Positions 56,801 through 64,000 of a stretch of 64,000 nucleotides of DNA are shown here, piece by piece. The DNA is from Paraescarpia echinospica (lineage: Eukaryota > Annelida > Polychaeta > Sabellida > Siboglinidae): positions 608,429-672,428 of the forward strand of contig CM034538.1 in assembly GCA_020002185.1 (NCBI GenBank), written 5' to 3'. A program made the translations under genes and the position numbers. The notes below the pieces were generated by a model, which was not told the DNA's origin, did no database searches, and saw nothing but the letters and a program-made list of their open reading frames with translations. Position 1 is the stretch's first letter. The number at the start of each line of letters is the position of its first letter.

Positions 56801-59141
56801 CTGCTGTGTCAAGCTTTGCCTCGCCAACAGTATTTACATAAGTAGTATATGTGCATTACATTACTGGTGTGGCATGTCACCTGCTATGTCAAGCTTTGCC
56901 TCGCCAACAGTATTTACATAAGTAGTATATGTGTATTACATTACTAGTGTGGCATGTCACCTGCTATGTCAAGCTTTGCCTCGCCAACAGTATTTACATA
57001 AGTAGTATATGTGCATTACATTACTGGTGTGGCATGTCACCTGCTATGTCAAGCTTTGCCTCGCCAACAGTATTTACATAAGTAGTATATGTGCATTATA
57101 TTACTAGTATGGCATGTCACCTGCTATGTCAAGCTTTGCCTCGCCAACAGTATTTACATAAGTAGTATATGTGCATTATATTACTAGTATGGCATGTCAC
57201 CTGCTATGTCAAGCTTTGCCTCGCCAACAGTATTTACATAAGTAGTATATGTGCATTATATTACTAGTGTGGCATGTCACCTGCTATGTCAAGCTTTGCC
57301 TCGCCAACAGTATTTACATAAGTAGTATATGTGCATTATATTACTAGTGTGGCATGTCACCTGCTATGTCAAGCTTTGCCTCGCCAACAGTATTTACATA
57401 AGTAGTATATGTGCATTACATTACTAGTGTGGCATGTCACCTGCTATGTCAAGCTTTGCCTCGCCAACAGTATTTACATAAGTAGTATATGTGCATTACA
57501 TTACTGGTGTGGCATGTCACCTGCTATGTCAAGCTTTGCCTCGCCAACAGTATTTACATAAGTAGTATATGTGCATTACATTACTAGTGTGGCATGTCAC
57601 CTGCTATGTCAAGCTTTGCCTCGCCAACAGTATTTACATAAGTAGTATATGTGCATTACATTACTGGTGTGGCATGTCACCTGCTATGTCAAGCTTTGCC
57701 TCACCAACAGTATTTACATAAGTAGTATATGTGCATTATATTACTAGTATGGCATGTCACCTGCTATGTCAAGCTTTGCCTCGCCAACAGTATTTACATA
57801 AGTAGTATATGTGAATTACATTACTAGTGTGGCATGTCACCTGCTATGTCAAGCTTTGCCTCGCCAACAGTATTTACATAAGTAGTATATGTGTATTACA
57901 TTACTAGTGTGGCATGTCACCTGCTATGTCAACTTTCCCCTGTTATCTCTACGACACAGGCCCTCCACTTACCGTCTCGCTGTGTCACTTTGGCTGTGAA
58001 CTCGTGGAAGTCCGGGAAGAACTTGCCTCGTTGGAAGATGTCAACCGGCAGTGGCCCCAGCAACTGCACCATCTTATAAAACAGAAGACATCTTGTAAGA
58101 CAGAACACGTTTTGTAAGAGAGAACACGTCTTGTAATAGAGAACACGCCTTGTAAGAGAGAACACGCCTTGTAAGAGAGAACACGTCTTGTAAGAGAGAC
58201 CATGTCTTGTAATAGAGAATGTGTTTTGTAAGAGAGAACATGTCTTGTAATAGAGAACGTGTTTTGTAAGAGAGAACACGCTTTGTGAGAGAGAACACGT
58301 CTGGTAAGAGAGAACATGTCTTGTACAAGAGGACATGTCTTGTAATAGAGAACGTGTCTTGTAAGAGAGCACATGCCTTGTAAGAGAGAACACGTCTTGC
58401 AAGAGAGAACATATTTTGTACGAAAACATATCTTGTAAGAGAACACATCTTGTAACAGAGAACATGTCTTGTACGAGAGAACAAGTCTTGTAACAGAGAA
58501 CACATACTATTTGACTTAAGTCTAGTCAATATTTAGCCGATACCTTATGTAATACAAGTTATTTATTTACAAACGTATATTTAAATTTCATATTAGGTTC
58601 TTATTCTATTATACATTTTTACATGTCTTGTAGGAGAGAACACATCTTGTAGGAGAGAACACATCTTATTAGAGAGAACACATTTTGTAAGAGAGAACAT
58701 GTCTGAATACTACCACATGATATTTAGAAATATTTGAAATCACTGCTTCACCAATGAAATCAAGAACGAAGAAAATTTTAACAACAGAAAAGTGATTACA
58801 TAAACCTTCACATCAAAGTGAACACCAGGGGGATGTAGACGTTTGTACAATTGGTACAAAACATGGCTCTCCTGAGGCTTGGCAGTATTTCTTAGTAGGA
58901 ATCACTAATTACTCACAGAATAGTAATATTACTAAGAACAAAACTTGACATGACAACATCCAAATATTCATCATCAATAGTCATGTTTAATGTCATCAAT
59001 TATTAAACAGAAGCTTACCTTGTGTAAAACAGTTTCTGTGTTTCTGCCTTTGAAGAGAGGCTGACCAATGTAGAGCTCCATGAGGATACAGCCGAGTGAC
59101 CACAGGTCAATCTCCATGCTAAACGGCACTCCCAACATCAC
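38766..59141 (-). CDS. CMGC-group protein kinase with very long C-terminal tail; 5' end missing
   Basis: CDS join on the minus strand: 59141-59019, 58072-57973, 56633-56550, 56209-56120, 48084-47876, 47250-42739, 42170-42105, 38879-38766; 1765 aa in the window. The first four exons give a kinase C-lobe: [20 protein letters not shown] (subdomains VIII-IX, with the Asp and WSLG), [40 protein letters not shown] with the subdomain XI Arg, then [13 protein letters not shown] and the short insert point to the CMGC group, nearest to DYRK or PRP4-type kinases. The N-lobe, HRD and DFG motifs lie beyond the right edge. The tail is hydrophilic, Ser/Thr/Arg-rich and repetitive, probably disordered. Every exon boundary is GT-AG and phases agree (0,1,1,1,0,0,0). 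The exact family is not settled. Confidence 0.85.
38930..40000. repeat. Purine-rich minisatellite in last kinase intron
   Basis: Variable units of GTGAGTGAATAAGACAATGC plus GTGAGAGAGAGTGGGA-type spacer, almost pure GA/TG on the plus strand. On the gene strand it is CU-rich. Gives long Leu/Ser/His pseudo-ORFs that are not genes. Confidence 0.95.
40130..42085. repeat. 73-76-bp minisatellite, about 26 units, in kinase intron g-h
   Basis: Unit contains AAGTGTTTGTGAAAGAGAGA, ATGTTATGAGCCAGTGAGAG, TGTACGAGTGCACCAGTGAC and AGAGTTCGTACAA. It alternates between AATAATG and AATG forms. Its right end begins about 20 bases inside the intron after exon g. Confidence 0.96.
42105..42170 (-). CDS. Kinase exon g
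   Basis: Twenty-two codons, [20 protein letters not shown] then DD. Acceptor gtttgtccag, donor gtaagt. Phase 0 at both ends. Acidic start, then an SPAKSK motif. Confidence 0.85.
42171..42738. other. Kinase intron f-g
   Basis: AT-rich intron between exons g and f with no recognised feature. Confidence 0.8.
42739..47250 (-). CDS. Kinase giant exon f: 1504 codons of low-complexity tail
   Basis: A 4512-nt exon, open throughout, from [17 protein letters not shown] to SATTRLQ. Acceptor tgttgttgcag, donor gtatgt, phase 0 at both ends. Rich in Ser, Thr, Arg, Asp and Lys, with many SP, RS and SR pairs. Internal repeats: about 20-aa units with [10 protein letters not shown] / [10 protein letters not shown] in residues 20-190; [15 protein letters not shown] units at about 225-345; 16-aa units [16 protein letters not shown] at about 1240-1325. 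No folded domain or membrane segment recognised. Likely a disordered, phosphorylated regulatory or scaffold region. Confidence 0.9.
43270..43520. repeat. 48-bp coding repeat, about 5 units, in exon f
   Basis: DNA unit TCTTGGTGGCTCTTCTTCGA, CACAGTTTGTGCTGCGTCAA, CATTCATG. Encodes 16-aa [16 protein letters not shown] on the minus strand, in frame. Confidence 0.93.
46210..46560. repeat. Thr/Ser/Arg-Pro coding repeat in exon f
   Basis: Degenerate units of 27-36 bp encoding [16 protein letters not shown] and TGTTQM variants on the minus strand. Confidence 0.85.
46660..47200. repeat. About 60-bp coding repeat in exon f
   Basis: Eight or nine degenerate units of about 20 aa alternating [17 protein letters not shown] and [15 protein letters not shown] types, in frame on the minus strand. 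Confidence 0.85.
47237..47600. repeat. 28-bp minisatellite carrying copies of exon f splice acceptor
   Basis: Unit (+) ACAGGTGTCACCTGCAACAA then CATACATG, about 12-13 units. On the minus strand each unit is tgttgttgcag|GTGACACCTGTCATG, identical to the acceptor and first 15 bases of exon f. A few units are mutated (47396 aagaac, 47445 acgacaa). Confidence 0.96.
47601..47875. other. Kinase intron e-f, unique part
   Basis: Contains a short CA-rich run at about 47612-47622. No gene. Confidence 0.7.
47876..48084 (-). CDS. Kinase exon e: start of C-terminal tail
   Basis: [20 protein letters not shown], later [15 protein letters not shown] and [14 protein letters not shown]. Acceptor tgtgtttgcag fits the phase-1 donor of exon d exactly. 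The donor is less certain: CAG|gttggt at 47876 keeps the frame into the next exon, while the stronger-looking AAG|gtaatc at 47848 would not. Confidence 0.75.
48165..51435. repeat. 27-bp minisatellite, about 115 units, in kinase intron d-e
   Basis: Unit (+) GAGATATGAGGAGCAAGTAG then AAGTAAT. Regular from 48165 to 49330, 49735 to 50240 and 50515 to 51432. More diverged with length changes at 49330-49735 and 50240-50515. Because 27 is divisible by 3 it gives long Tyr/Leu/Ser or Glu/Val/Arg pseudo-ORFs on both strands. Confidence 0.97.
52064..54043 (-). pseudogene. LINE F ORF2, linker and reverse transcriptase
   Basis: 659-codon open frame with all RT blocks including YADD, plus the C-terminal region. 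Continuous with the endonuclease frame upstream except for the TGA at 54083-54085 and the frameshift near 54285. Confidence 0.94.
54279..55277 (-). pseudogene. LINE F ORF2, endonuclease
   Basis: 332 codons. The APE-type endonuclease begins at about residue 120 ([13 protein letters not shown]). Contains [16 protein letters not shown] and HILDLVIS. The frame shifts just before SDHHRIEF. The first about 110 residues have no recognised domain. Confidence 0.9.
55562..56150. repeat. 44-bp minisatellite made of exon d 3' end plus splice donor
   Basis: Unit (+) GAGGTAGCTGAAGCCAATCA, CTCACCCGAGTTACTTGATT, GCAT; about 13 units. On the minus strand each copy reads GATTGGCTTCAGCTACCTCA, TGCAATCAAGTAACTCGG and gtgagt, the last part of exon d with its donor. 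Only the copy joined to the exon has CAG|GTGAGT; the others have CGG, CAC or TTG before GTGAGT. Confidence 0.97.
56120..56209 (-). CDS. Kinase exon d: end of catalytic domain
   Basis: [20 protein letters not shown] then [10 protein letters not shown] plus one base. Acceptor gcactttgaag. Donor CAG|GTGAGT is the exon-proximal copy of a donor repeated about 13 times in the adjoining 44-bp array. Confidence 0.92.
56550..56633 (-). CDS. Kinase exon c: subdomain XI start
   Basis: [20 protein letters not shown] then AQLLTYDP plus one base. Acceptor cttcctccag, donor gtgagt. Confidence 0.92.
56731..57935. repeat. 80-bp minisatellite, 15 units, filling kinase intron b-c
   Basis: Unit begins AAGCTTTGCCTCGCCAACAG and contains TATTTACATAAGTAGTATAT and GGCATGTCACCTGCTATGTC. 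Copies differ at only a few positions, for example GCATTACA/GCATTATA and CTGGTGT/CTAGTGT/CTAGTAT. Ends lie about 35 and 98 bases from the flanking exons. Confidence 0.97.
57973..58072 (-). CDS. Kinase exon b: subdomain X region
   Basis: [20 protein letters not shown], then [13 protein letters not shown] plus one base. Acceptor ttctgttttataag is part of the first unit of the 19-bp array. Donor gtaagt. Confidence 0.9.
58073..58710. repeat. 19-bp minisatellite carrying acceptor-like sequence of exon b
   Basis: Unit (+) CACGTCTTGTAAGAGAGAA; about 22 units at 58073-58500, with a second short run at 58620-58710. The first unit, CATCTTATAAAACAGAAGA (58070-58088), contains the exon b acceptor and its first three bases. 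Confidence 0.92.
58711..59018. other. Kinase intron a-b, unique part
   Basis: AT-rich. Nothing recognised. The stretch 58500-58620 between the two repeat runs is also unique. Confidence 0.7.
59019..59141 (-). CDS. Kinase exon a: subdomains VIII-IX
   Basis: Forty-one codons, [20 protein letters not shown] then [20 protein letters not shown] and K. Acceptor gagttgcag, donor gtaagc. The preceding residue should be the Glu of the APE motif, in the next upstream exon outside the window. Confidence 0.93.
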
Positions 59142-59149
59142 CTGCAACT

Positions 59150-59515
59150 CACACCGGTCACTCACCTAGGACAAACTGATACCGGTCATTCACCTAGGAC
59201 AAACTGACACTGGTCACTCACCAAGGACAAACTGACACTGGTCACTCACCTAGGACAAACTGACACTGGTTACTCACCAAGGACAAACTGACACTGGTCA
59301 CTCACCTAGGACAAACTGACACCGGTCACTCACCTAGGACAAACTGACACTGGTCACTCACCTAGGACAAACTGACACCGGTCACTCACCAAGGACAAAC
59401 TGACACCGGTCACTCACCTAGGACAAACTGACACCAGTCACTCACCTAGAACAAACTGACACTTGTCACACACCTAGGACAAACTAATGCGAGTCACCCA
59501 CCAAGGAGTTGTCAA
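59150..59515. repeat. 28-bp minisatellite upstream of kinase exon a
   Basis: Unit (+) CACCGGTCACTCACCTAGGA then CAAACTGA, about 13 units, starting eight bases from exon a. On the minus strand it holds CCTAG|GTGAGTGACC, similar to the exon a acceptor and start CAG|GTGATGTTGG. Confidence 0.95.
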
Positions 59516-59759
59516 TAAATAAAATATTGATAAATTATTCAAATTAAAAATTGCCTTTATGTCTAGCCACAGGCCAATACGTAGGACTATGAAAAAGAAC
59601 AATTAATAACATAAAGTAGTTACATCAAACATGCACTTTTAATATATTTTATATCTTTACTAATTATAAGCAACAGTTGGACAAACAAATAAAAAGAACT
59701 ACAAATGTACTGGTGTTTTAATTATTAGATTAACTTACTGATGTCCACATTTATCTTTT
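59516..59759. other. Kinase intron upstream of exon a
   Basis: AT-rich sequence between the 28-bp array and the CR1 3' end. Nothing recognised. Confidence 0.7.
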
Positions 59760-59864
59760 AACAAGATTTAACAAGATTTAACAAGATTGCCATCCAGAGA
59801 ATTAACTCTAGATGGCAGGTGGACAAGGAAGCCCTTTGGCTTATCGAGAGTCCAACCCTTTTAT

Positions 59865-61725
59865 CTACATATATCCAGCCCTTCTGAGGTATGTGTCGAT
59901 TTTATTTTTAAACATATTCACACTACTAGCACCCACACAATCATCAGATAATCTGTTCCATTCATTCACAGTCCTTTGTGAAAATGAGAACTTTCTCACG
60001 TCTAATCTACACTGCTCCTTTACTAATGTAACTTCATGTCCTCTAGTCTTTCTATCTTTCTTAACTGAAAAAAACATATTTCTATCAATATTTTCATAAC
60101 CATTCAATATTTTAAACACTTCTATCTGATCTCCTCTCAATCTCCTGGTCTCTAGTGTTGTTAAACCACATTCTTTTAGGCGTTTTTCATAACTAAGATC
60201 CCTCAGTTTTGGTATCATTTTAGTCGCTCTCCTCTGTACTCTTTCTAGCATATCTATGTCCTTCTTGCGGTATGGCCTCCACGCTTGTATACAATATTCT
60301 AAATGAGGCCTCACTATTGTTTTGTACAGTGGTATTATTAGTTCTTTTTCTTTATATGCTATATTTCGCCTAATCAATCCAAAGATTTGATTTCCTTTTG
60401 AAGCTGCAATTCCACACTGCTCTGAAACCTTCATGTCAACACTAATCGTCAGCCCTAAGTCTTTTTCTTTTACAGTAGTACTTAGTACAGTTCCCCCCAT
60501 TGTATATTCTACATATTCGTTACCATGTCCTGTGTGAAAGCATTTACATTTCCAAAAAATTAACAACATTTGCCACTTTTCAGACCATTTGATCAACCTA
60601 TCAAGATCATCTTGTAAATCACTTTTAATTCTTCTAAACACTTTTGTATCATCTGCAAATTTCAACACCTTGCTAGCTATATCATCGTCCAAATCGTTTA
60701 TATATATTAAGAATAATATAGGTCCCAGTACTGATCCCTGTGGTACCCCACTCAAAACTGATTTCCAGTTTGAAGCCTACCCATCAACAACTACCCGTTG
60801 TCTTCTGTCAATCAGCCATTTTTCTATCCAGTTAATTATACCATTTCCTATGCCATGGGCCTTTAGTTTAAGCAGTAATCTTTGATGTGGCACTTTGTCG
60901 AAAGCTTTTTGAAAATCTAAGTAGATGATATCTACTGGTGATCCATCATCTACCCACTTAGTGATATCTTCCAAAAAACATAACATATTTGTTAAGCATG
61001 ACCTTGCTTTTAGAAACCCATGTTGAGATGGGTTTATCAAGTTATGTTTAACAAGAAAATCCACCATGTGATCTTTAATTAGTCTTTCTAATAATTTACA
61101 AATCATCGATGTTAAACTAACTGGTCTATAATTATTTGACTTGTTTCTCGAACCTTTTTTAAATAACAGTACTGTATAATGTTTACTTCTTTCCATTCTA
61201 AAGGAACCACTCCCTCTTTAATGACAAGTTGAAAACTGTTGCAAGCGGTATACTAATTTGTTCTACAATTTCCAATAGTAGTTTGGGTGGAATACCATCC
61301 ACTCCAGGTGATTTATTATCCTTCATAGCCCTAATTTTCTTAGCTACCATTTCTGGGGTTACAATTAACTGTCTTAAATAGTCTGATTCTGCCCCCTTGA
61401 ACTTAGCCTCTGGTACTGGCAGTAAACTAATGTCTTCTCTGGTAAACACTGAACTAAAATACTCATTCAGGTCTTCTGCCATTAAGAATCCTTCTCATAT
61501 TATATTTCCACCACTATCTTCTAGAGGACCGACCTTATCCTGAACTTTCTGTTTGCTTCGAACATACGCATAAAAACTCTTGCTGTCATGTTTTATATTA
61601 CAAGCTAATTTATGTTCATAGTTTCTCTTTGAATTTCTAATTTCAGCTGTAGCTTGGTTTAGTGCTTCTTTATAAATGTTGTAGTCTTCGTCATTTCCAG
61701 TATGTCTATATGACTTCCACATCAT
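59865..61725 (-). pseudogene. CR1 ORF2 reverse transcriptase
   Basis: Frames 61725-61495, 61482-61198, 61196-60777 and 60755-59865 in succession, interrupted by a stop near 61495 and small frameshifts. Fingers MKDNKSPGVDGIPPKLL, palm YLDFQKAFDKVP and KFADDTKVF (Phe in place of Tyr of YADD), thumb and C-terminal VQRRATKMIPKLRDLSYEKR. A close relative of the pieces at 10.2 and 12.9 kb. Confidence 0.92.
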
Positions 61726-61831
61726 TTGTTTATAGTTAATTTTTCTAATGGCTTCTTTCGATAAGTGTTTCTTTTTGGACCGTTTCCCGTGTTTTTTTAA
61801 GGGAACAAATTTGACGATGATGCATTCAATT

Positions 61832-62742
61832 TCACTCTAAGATAATCCAGCATTCTGTTGCTGTCTTATTCTTCAGTGTGTTATTCCAGTCTATCTTTGC
61901 TAAATATTTCCTTATGTCCTTATATTTTCCTTTGTGGAAATTTCTTCTGTACTGCTTTTTACTATTCCTTTCTGATTTTACTTTGATGGTAAAATGTATC
62001 TCGTTGTGATCACTATTCCCCAGTGGCTCACATATCCTGACATTGTCAACTAATTCATTCTGTGAGGACAAAACTATGTCTAACACATTCTCTCCCCTGG
62101 TTGGTTCTAGCACATGTTGAGAAAGGAAACTATCTTGTACTAAAACTAAAAACTTGAGGTCCTCACTACCCATACTCTGTAGAGATATCCATTTTATATG
62201 CCCATGGTTAAAATCCCCCATAATAACACAGTCCCGTTTGCTCACTTCCCTTATAGCGTTTTGTATTTTTTGATTCTCTTCTATGCTTATGTTTGGACTT
62301 CGATAAACTAAACCAACCGTTAACGTTGAGTTTCCTGTAACTATGTTACACCAAAGAGCTTCTTCGCAATCTGCTTCTCTGTCTAATTTTATTTCATAAG
62401 TCTGGATAGATTCTTTAATATATAAAATAACTCCACCTCCCCTTTTTCCTATTCTATCTTTCCTAAACATTACATATCCTGTCAGTCCCAATTCGGCATC
62501 TGATATATCGGTGATGATTCGGTTATACCTATTATGTGAGGGTCAATATCTTCTACCATAATGTTTAGTTCATTTCTTTTGTTTACTATACTCCTTGCAT
62601 TTAAACAAACACATTTATATCCAGCTTCAGAACAGTTTTCCAGACTGTTCTTTGCTGAATTATTTGTGCTGTCTTTATCTATGCCTCCAGTTTCAGGCTT
62701 CTCTGCGAGTCCCCCCTGCGAATTTAGTTTAAATAGATGCAA
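61832..62742 (-). pseudogene. CR1 ORF2 endonuclease
   Basis: Frames 62742-62482 and 62491-61832 joined by a frameshift near 62487. APE-type motifs NARS, GITES, GGGVILYIKES, MGDFNHGHIKW, LDIVLSS, GNSDHNEI. Confidence 0.9.
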
Positions 62743-63975
62743 CTTGTCCCATTGTCAACAGATCGCAGCAGAATCTTTGAGAATACTGCTGCCCCCTTTC
62801 CACTAAGATGGAGGCCATCTCTCATATACATATCTTCTCTCCCAACAAAGTACCCACATAAATCTGTGAATCCCACGCCCTCTTCTTCACACATCTGCTC
62901 AACTAGTGCGTTGATCACCATCCTCTTACAATTTCTGTATGTTGCCCCCCTTCCTCCCATTACTGGCAAAATTCCTGAGAGAACAACCTGTTCCACTCTT
63001 GTCTTCTTTAGCTTGCTCACTAAATGTCTGTACTTCTGAACTATCCCAGTTGCTCCCTCCTTGTCTGCATTGTTTGTCCATACGTGTACTAGTATAGACC
63101 CTCCCTTGCCATGCCCCAATACCTTCTCTACCCTTTCGGTCACATGCTCTATCCTAGCCCCCGGTAGACATACAACAACGTCCTCTTTTGTCTGTTTTTC
63201 TCAGAATTGAATCGCCCATAAACACTCTCTCTTTTCTCCTTGCCCCCTCAGTCACTGCCTCGGAGTAGCTCCTCCAGTTTGCATATGTCTGGTTGTTGTC
63301 TTTTCCTCTTGCCGTCTTCTCTCCTGTCACATTCTCTTCCATTCCCTTCTTTCCTGTCACATTTTCTCTTGTCCCCTTTCCTCCTGTCATCTTCTCTTCT
63401 AGCACATTTACTCTCACTTCCTTTCGTCCTTTCATCTTTCCTCCCATCACATTTTCTTCTCTCCTCTCCCGTCCCTTTTCCCCGGCTACCTCCTTCACTA
63501 CGGTCACTTTCTCCCCTGTCACCTTCACGCCTGTCATGTTTTCTGTTTTTTGCTGAACACTCTGTCTTCTTCCATCAGTCTTCTGTCTCACAGTCTTACC
63601 AACTGCCTCTGTGGTATCTACCTCTTCACCACCTGTATCGCTGTCGCGTCTCTCCTCGTCCTCTACAGTCTGACTACCTGTTGATCTATCCCCACTGACC
63701 CGTTTTCTTGTCCTCTGCCGAACACTTTTCCTCCATCCCTCTGTCTTCTCAATTTCTTGTTCCTTCACACCGGTCACCTTCCCTCCTCTCAGTCTCCTTT
63801 CTTCAGTCTCCGTGTCACAACTCTGCTCCTTCTGTGTTGTAGAATTCTCAACTCTCTCCGCGTCATCCCTCTCTGCTCCATCTATTTCTATGTTGAGTCT
63901 CACCTCCATCTCCTTCACTATATCCGTCAACTTACACACCTCCTTCATCAGACATTCCACCCTCAAACACCCCAT
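62724..63975 (-). pseudogene. CR1 ORF1: charged N-terminal part and SGNH esterase
   Basis: Two frames, 63975-63154 and 63143-62724, joined by a frameshift near 63150. The first opens with a possible coiled coil (LMKEVCKLTDIVKEMEVRL), then a long Lys/Arg/Glu/Gly-rich stretch with TGEKVT/TGGKGT-type repeats, and block I GDS. The second has WTNNADKEG and the DGLHLSGKG catalytic Asp-His block. The role in CR1 retrotransposition is thought to involve lipid or membrane contact. Confidence 0.85.
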
Positions 63976-64000
63976 ACACCGAAAGGTGAATCCGTCATCT

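Larger units (their letters stand above)
59760..64000 (-). mobile_element. CR1 LINE G with esterase ORF1, continues beyond right edge
   Basis: Minus-strand element in an upstream intron of the kinase gene. ORF1 (63975-62724) carries an SGNH/GDSL esterase: block I FMGDSILRKTD, GSILVHVWTNNADKEG, then DGLHLSGKGA. ORF2 (about 62742-59865) has endonuclease (CLNARSIVNKRNELNIMVED, KRGGGVILYIKES, IMGDFNH, GNSDHNEIHF) and RT ([69 protein letters not shown]). 3' tail aagatttaac repeats, typical of CR1. Several frameshifts break both ORFs. Confidence 0.93.

Noticed and set aside
1..64000. tRNA, rRNA or other structured RNA genes
   Set aside because: No cloverleaf, rRNA core motif or snRNA-like sequence was recognised by eye. 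A covariance-model search would be needed to exclude them.

Overview
The window is metazoan nuclear DNA. Genes are split into short exons with GT-AG introns and a 4.5-kb exon, there are no operons or ribosome binding sites, and most of the sequence is non-LTR retrotransposons and long minisatellites. The species cannot be named from the sequence. Very large introns, CR1-type LINEs with an esterase ORF1, RTE-type LINEs and a hAT-like element suit an invertebrate, perhaps marine. This is inference only.

Three host genes can be rebuilt exon by exon. (1) ALDH6A1, mitochondrial methylmalonate-semialdehyde dehydrogenase, minus strand, 9526 down to 208: its first five coding exons, with the rest beyond the left edge. 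(2) LIN52, DREAM/MuvB complex subunit, plus strand, 12279-36733: complete in six exons, 113 aa, with a 21.3-kb intron. ALDH6A1 and LIN52 are head to head, as I recall them being neighbours on human chromosome 14q24. (3) A CMGC-group protein kinase (DYRK/PRP4-like C-lobe), minus strand, 59141 down to 38766: eight exons including a single 1504-codon exon, tail to tail with LIN52. Its N-terminal exons lie beyond the right edge.

Layout: 1-9.5 kb ALDH6A1, with a 6.6-kb 30-bp array in one intron; 9.5-12.3 kb divergent intergenic region with a CR1 fragment; 12.3-36.7 kb LIN52, whose introns hold a CR1 fragment, a hAT-like element, a nested pile of four LINEs (16.8-31.1 kb) and a 5-kb 79-bp array; 36.7-38.7 kb convergent intergenic repeats; 38.8-59.1 kb kinase gene, with arrays in nearly every intron and a nearly intact LINE at 51.6-55.5 kb; 59.8-64 kb a CR1 element with ORF1 and ORF2.

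The most striking signal is that many minisatellites are not random intron filler. At six splice junctions in all three genes the repeat unit starts at the junction and carries a copy, clear or plausible, of the splice site with adjoining exon bases. Two more small arrays are amplified pieces of a LINE reading frame. I describe this as splice-junction-seeded minisatellite expansion. It needs computed alignments and RNA data to be confirmed.
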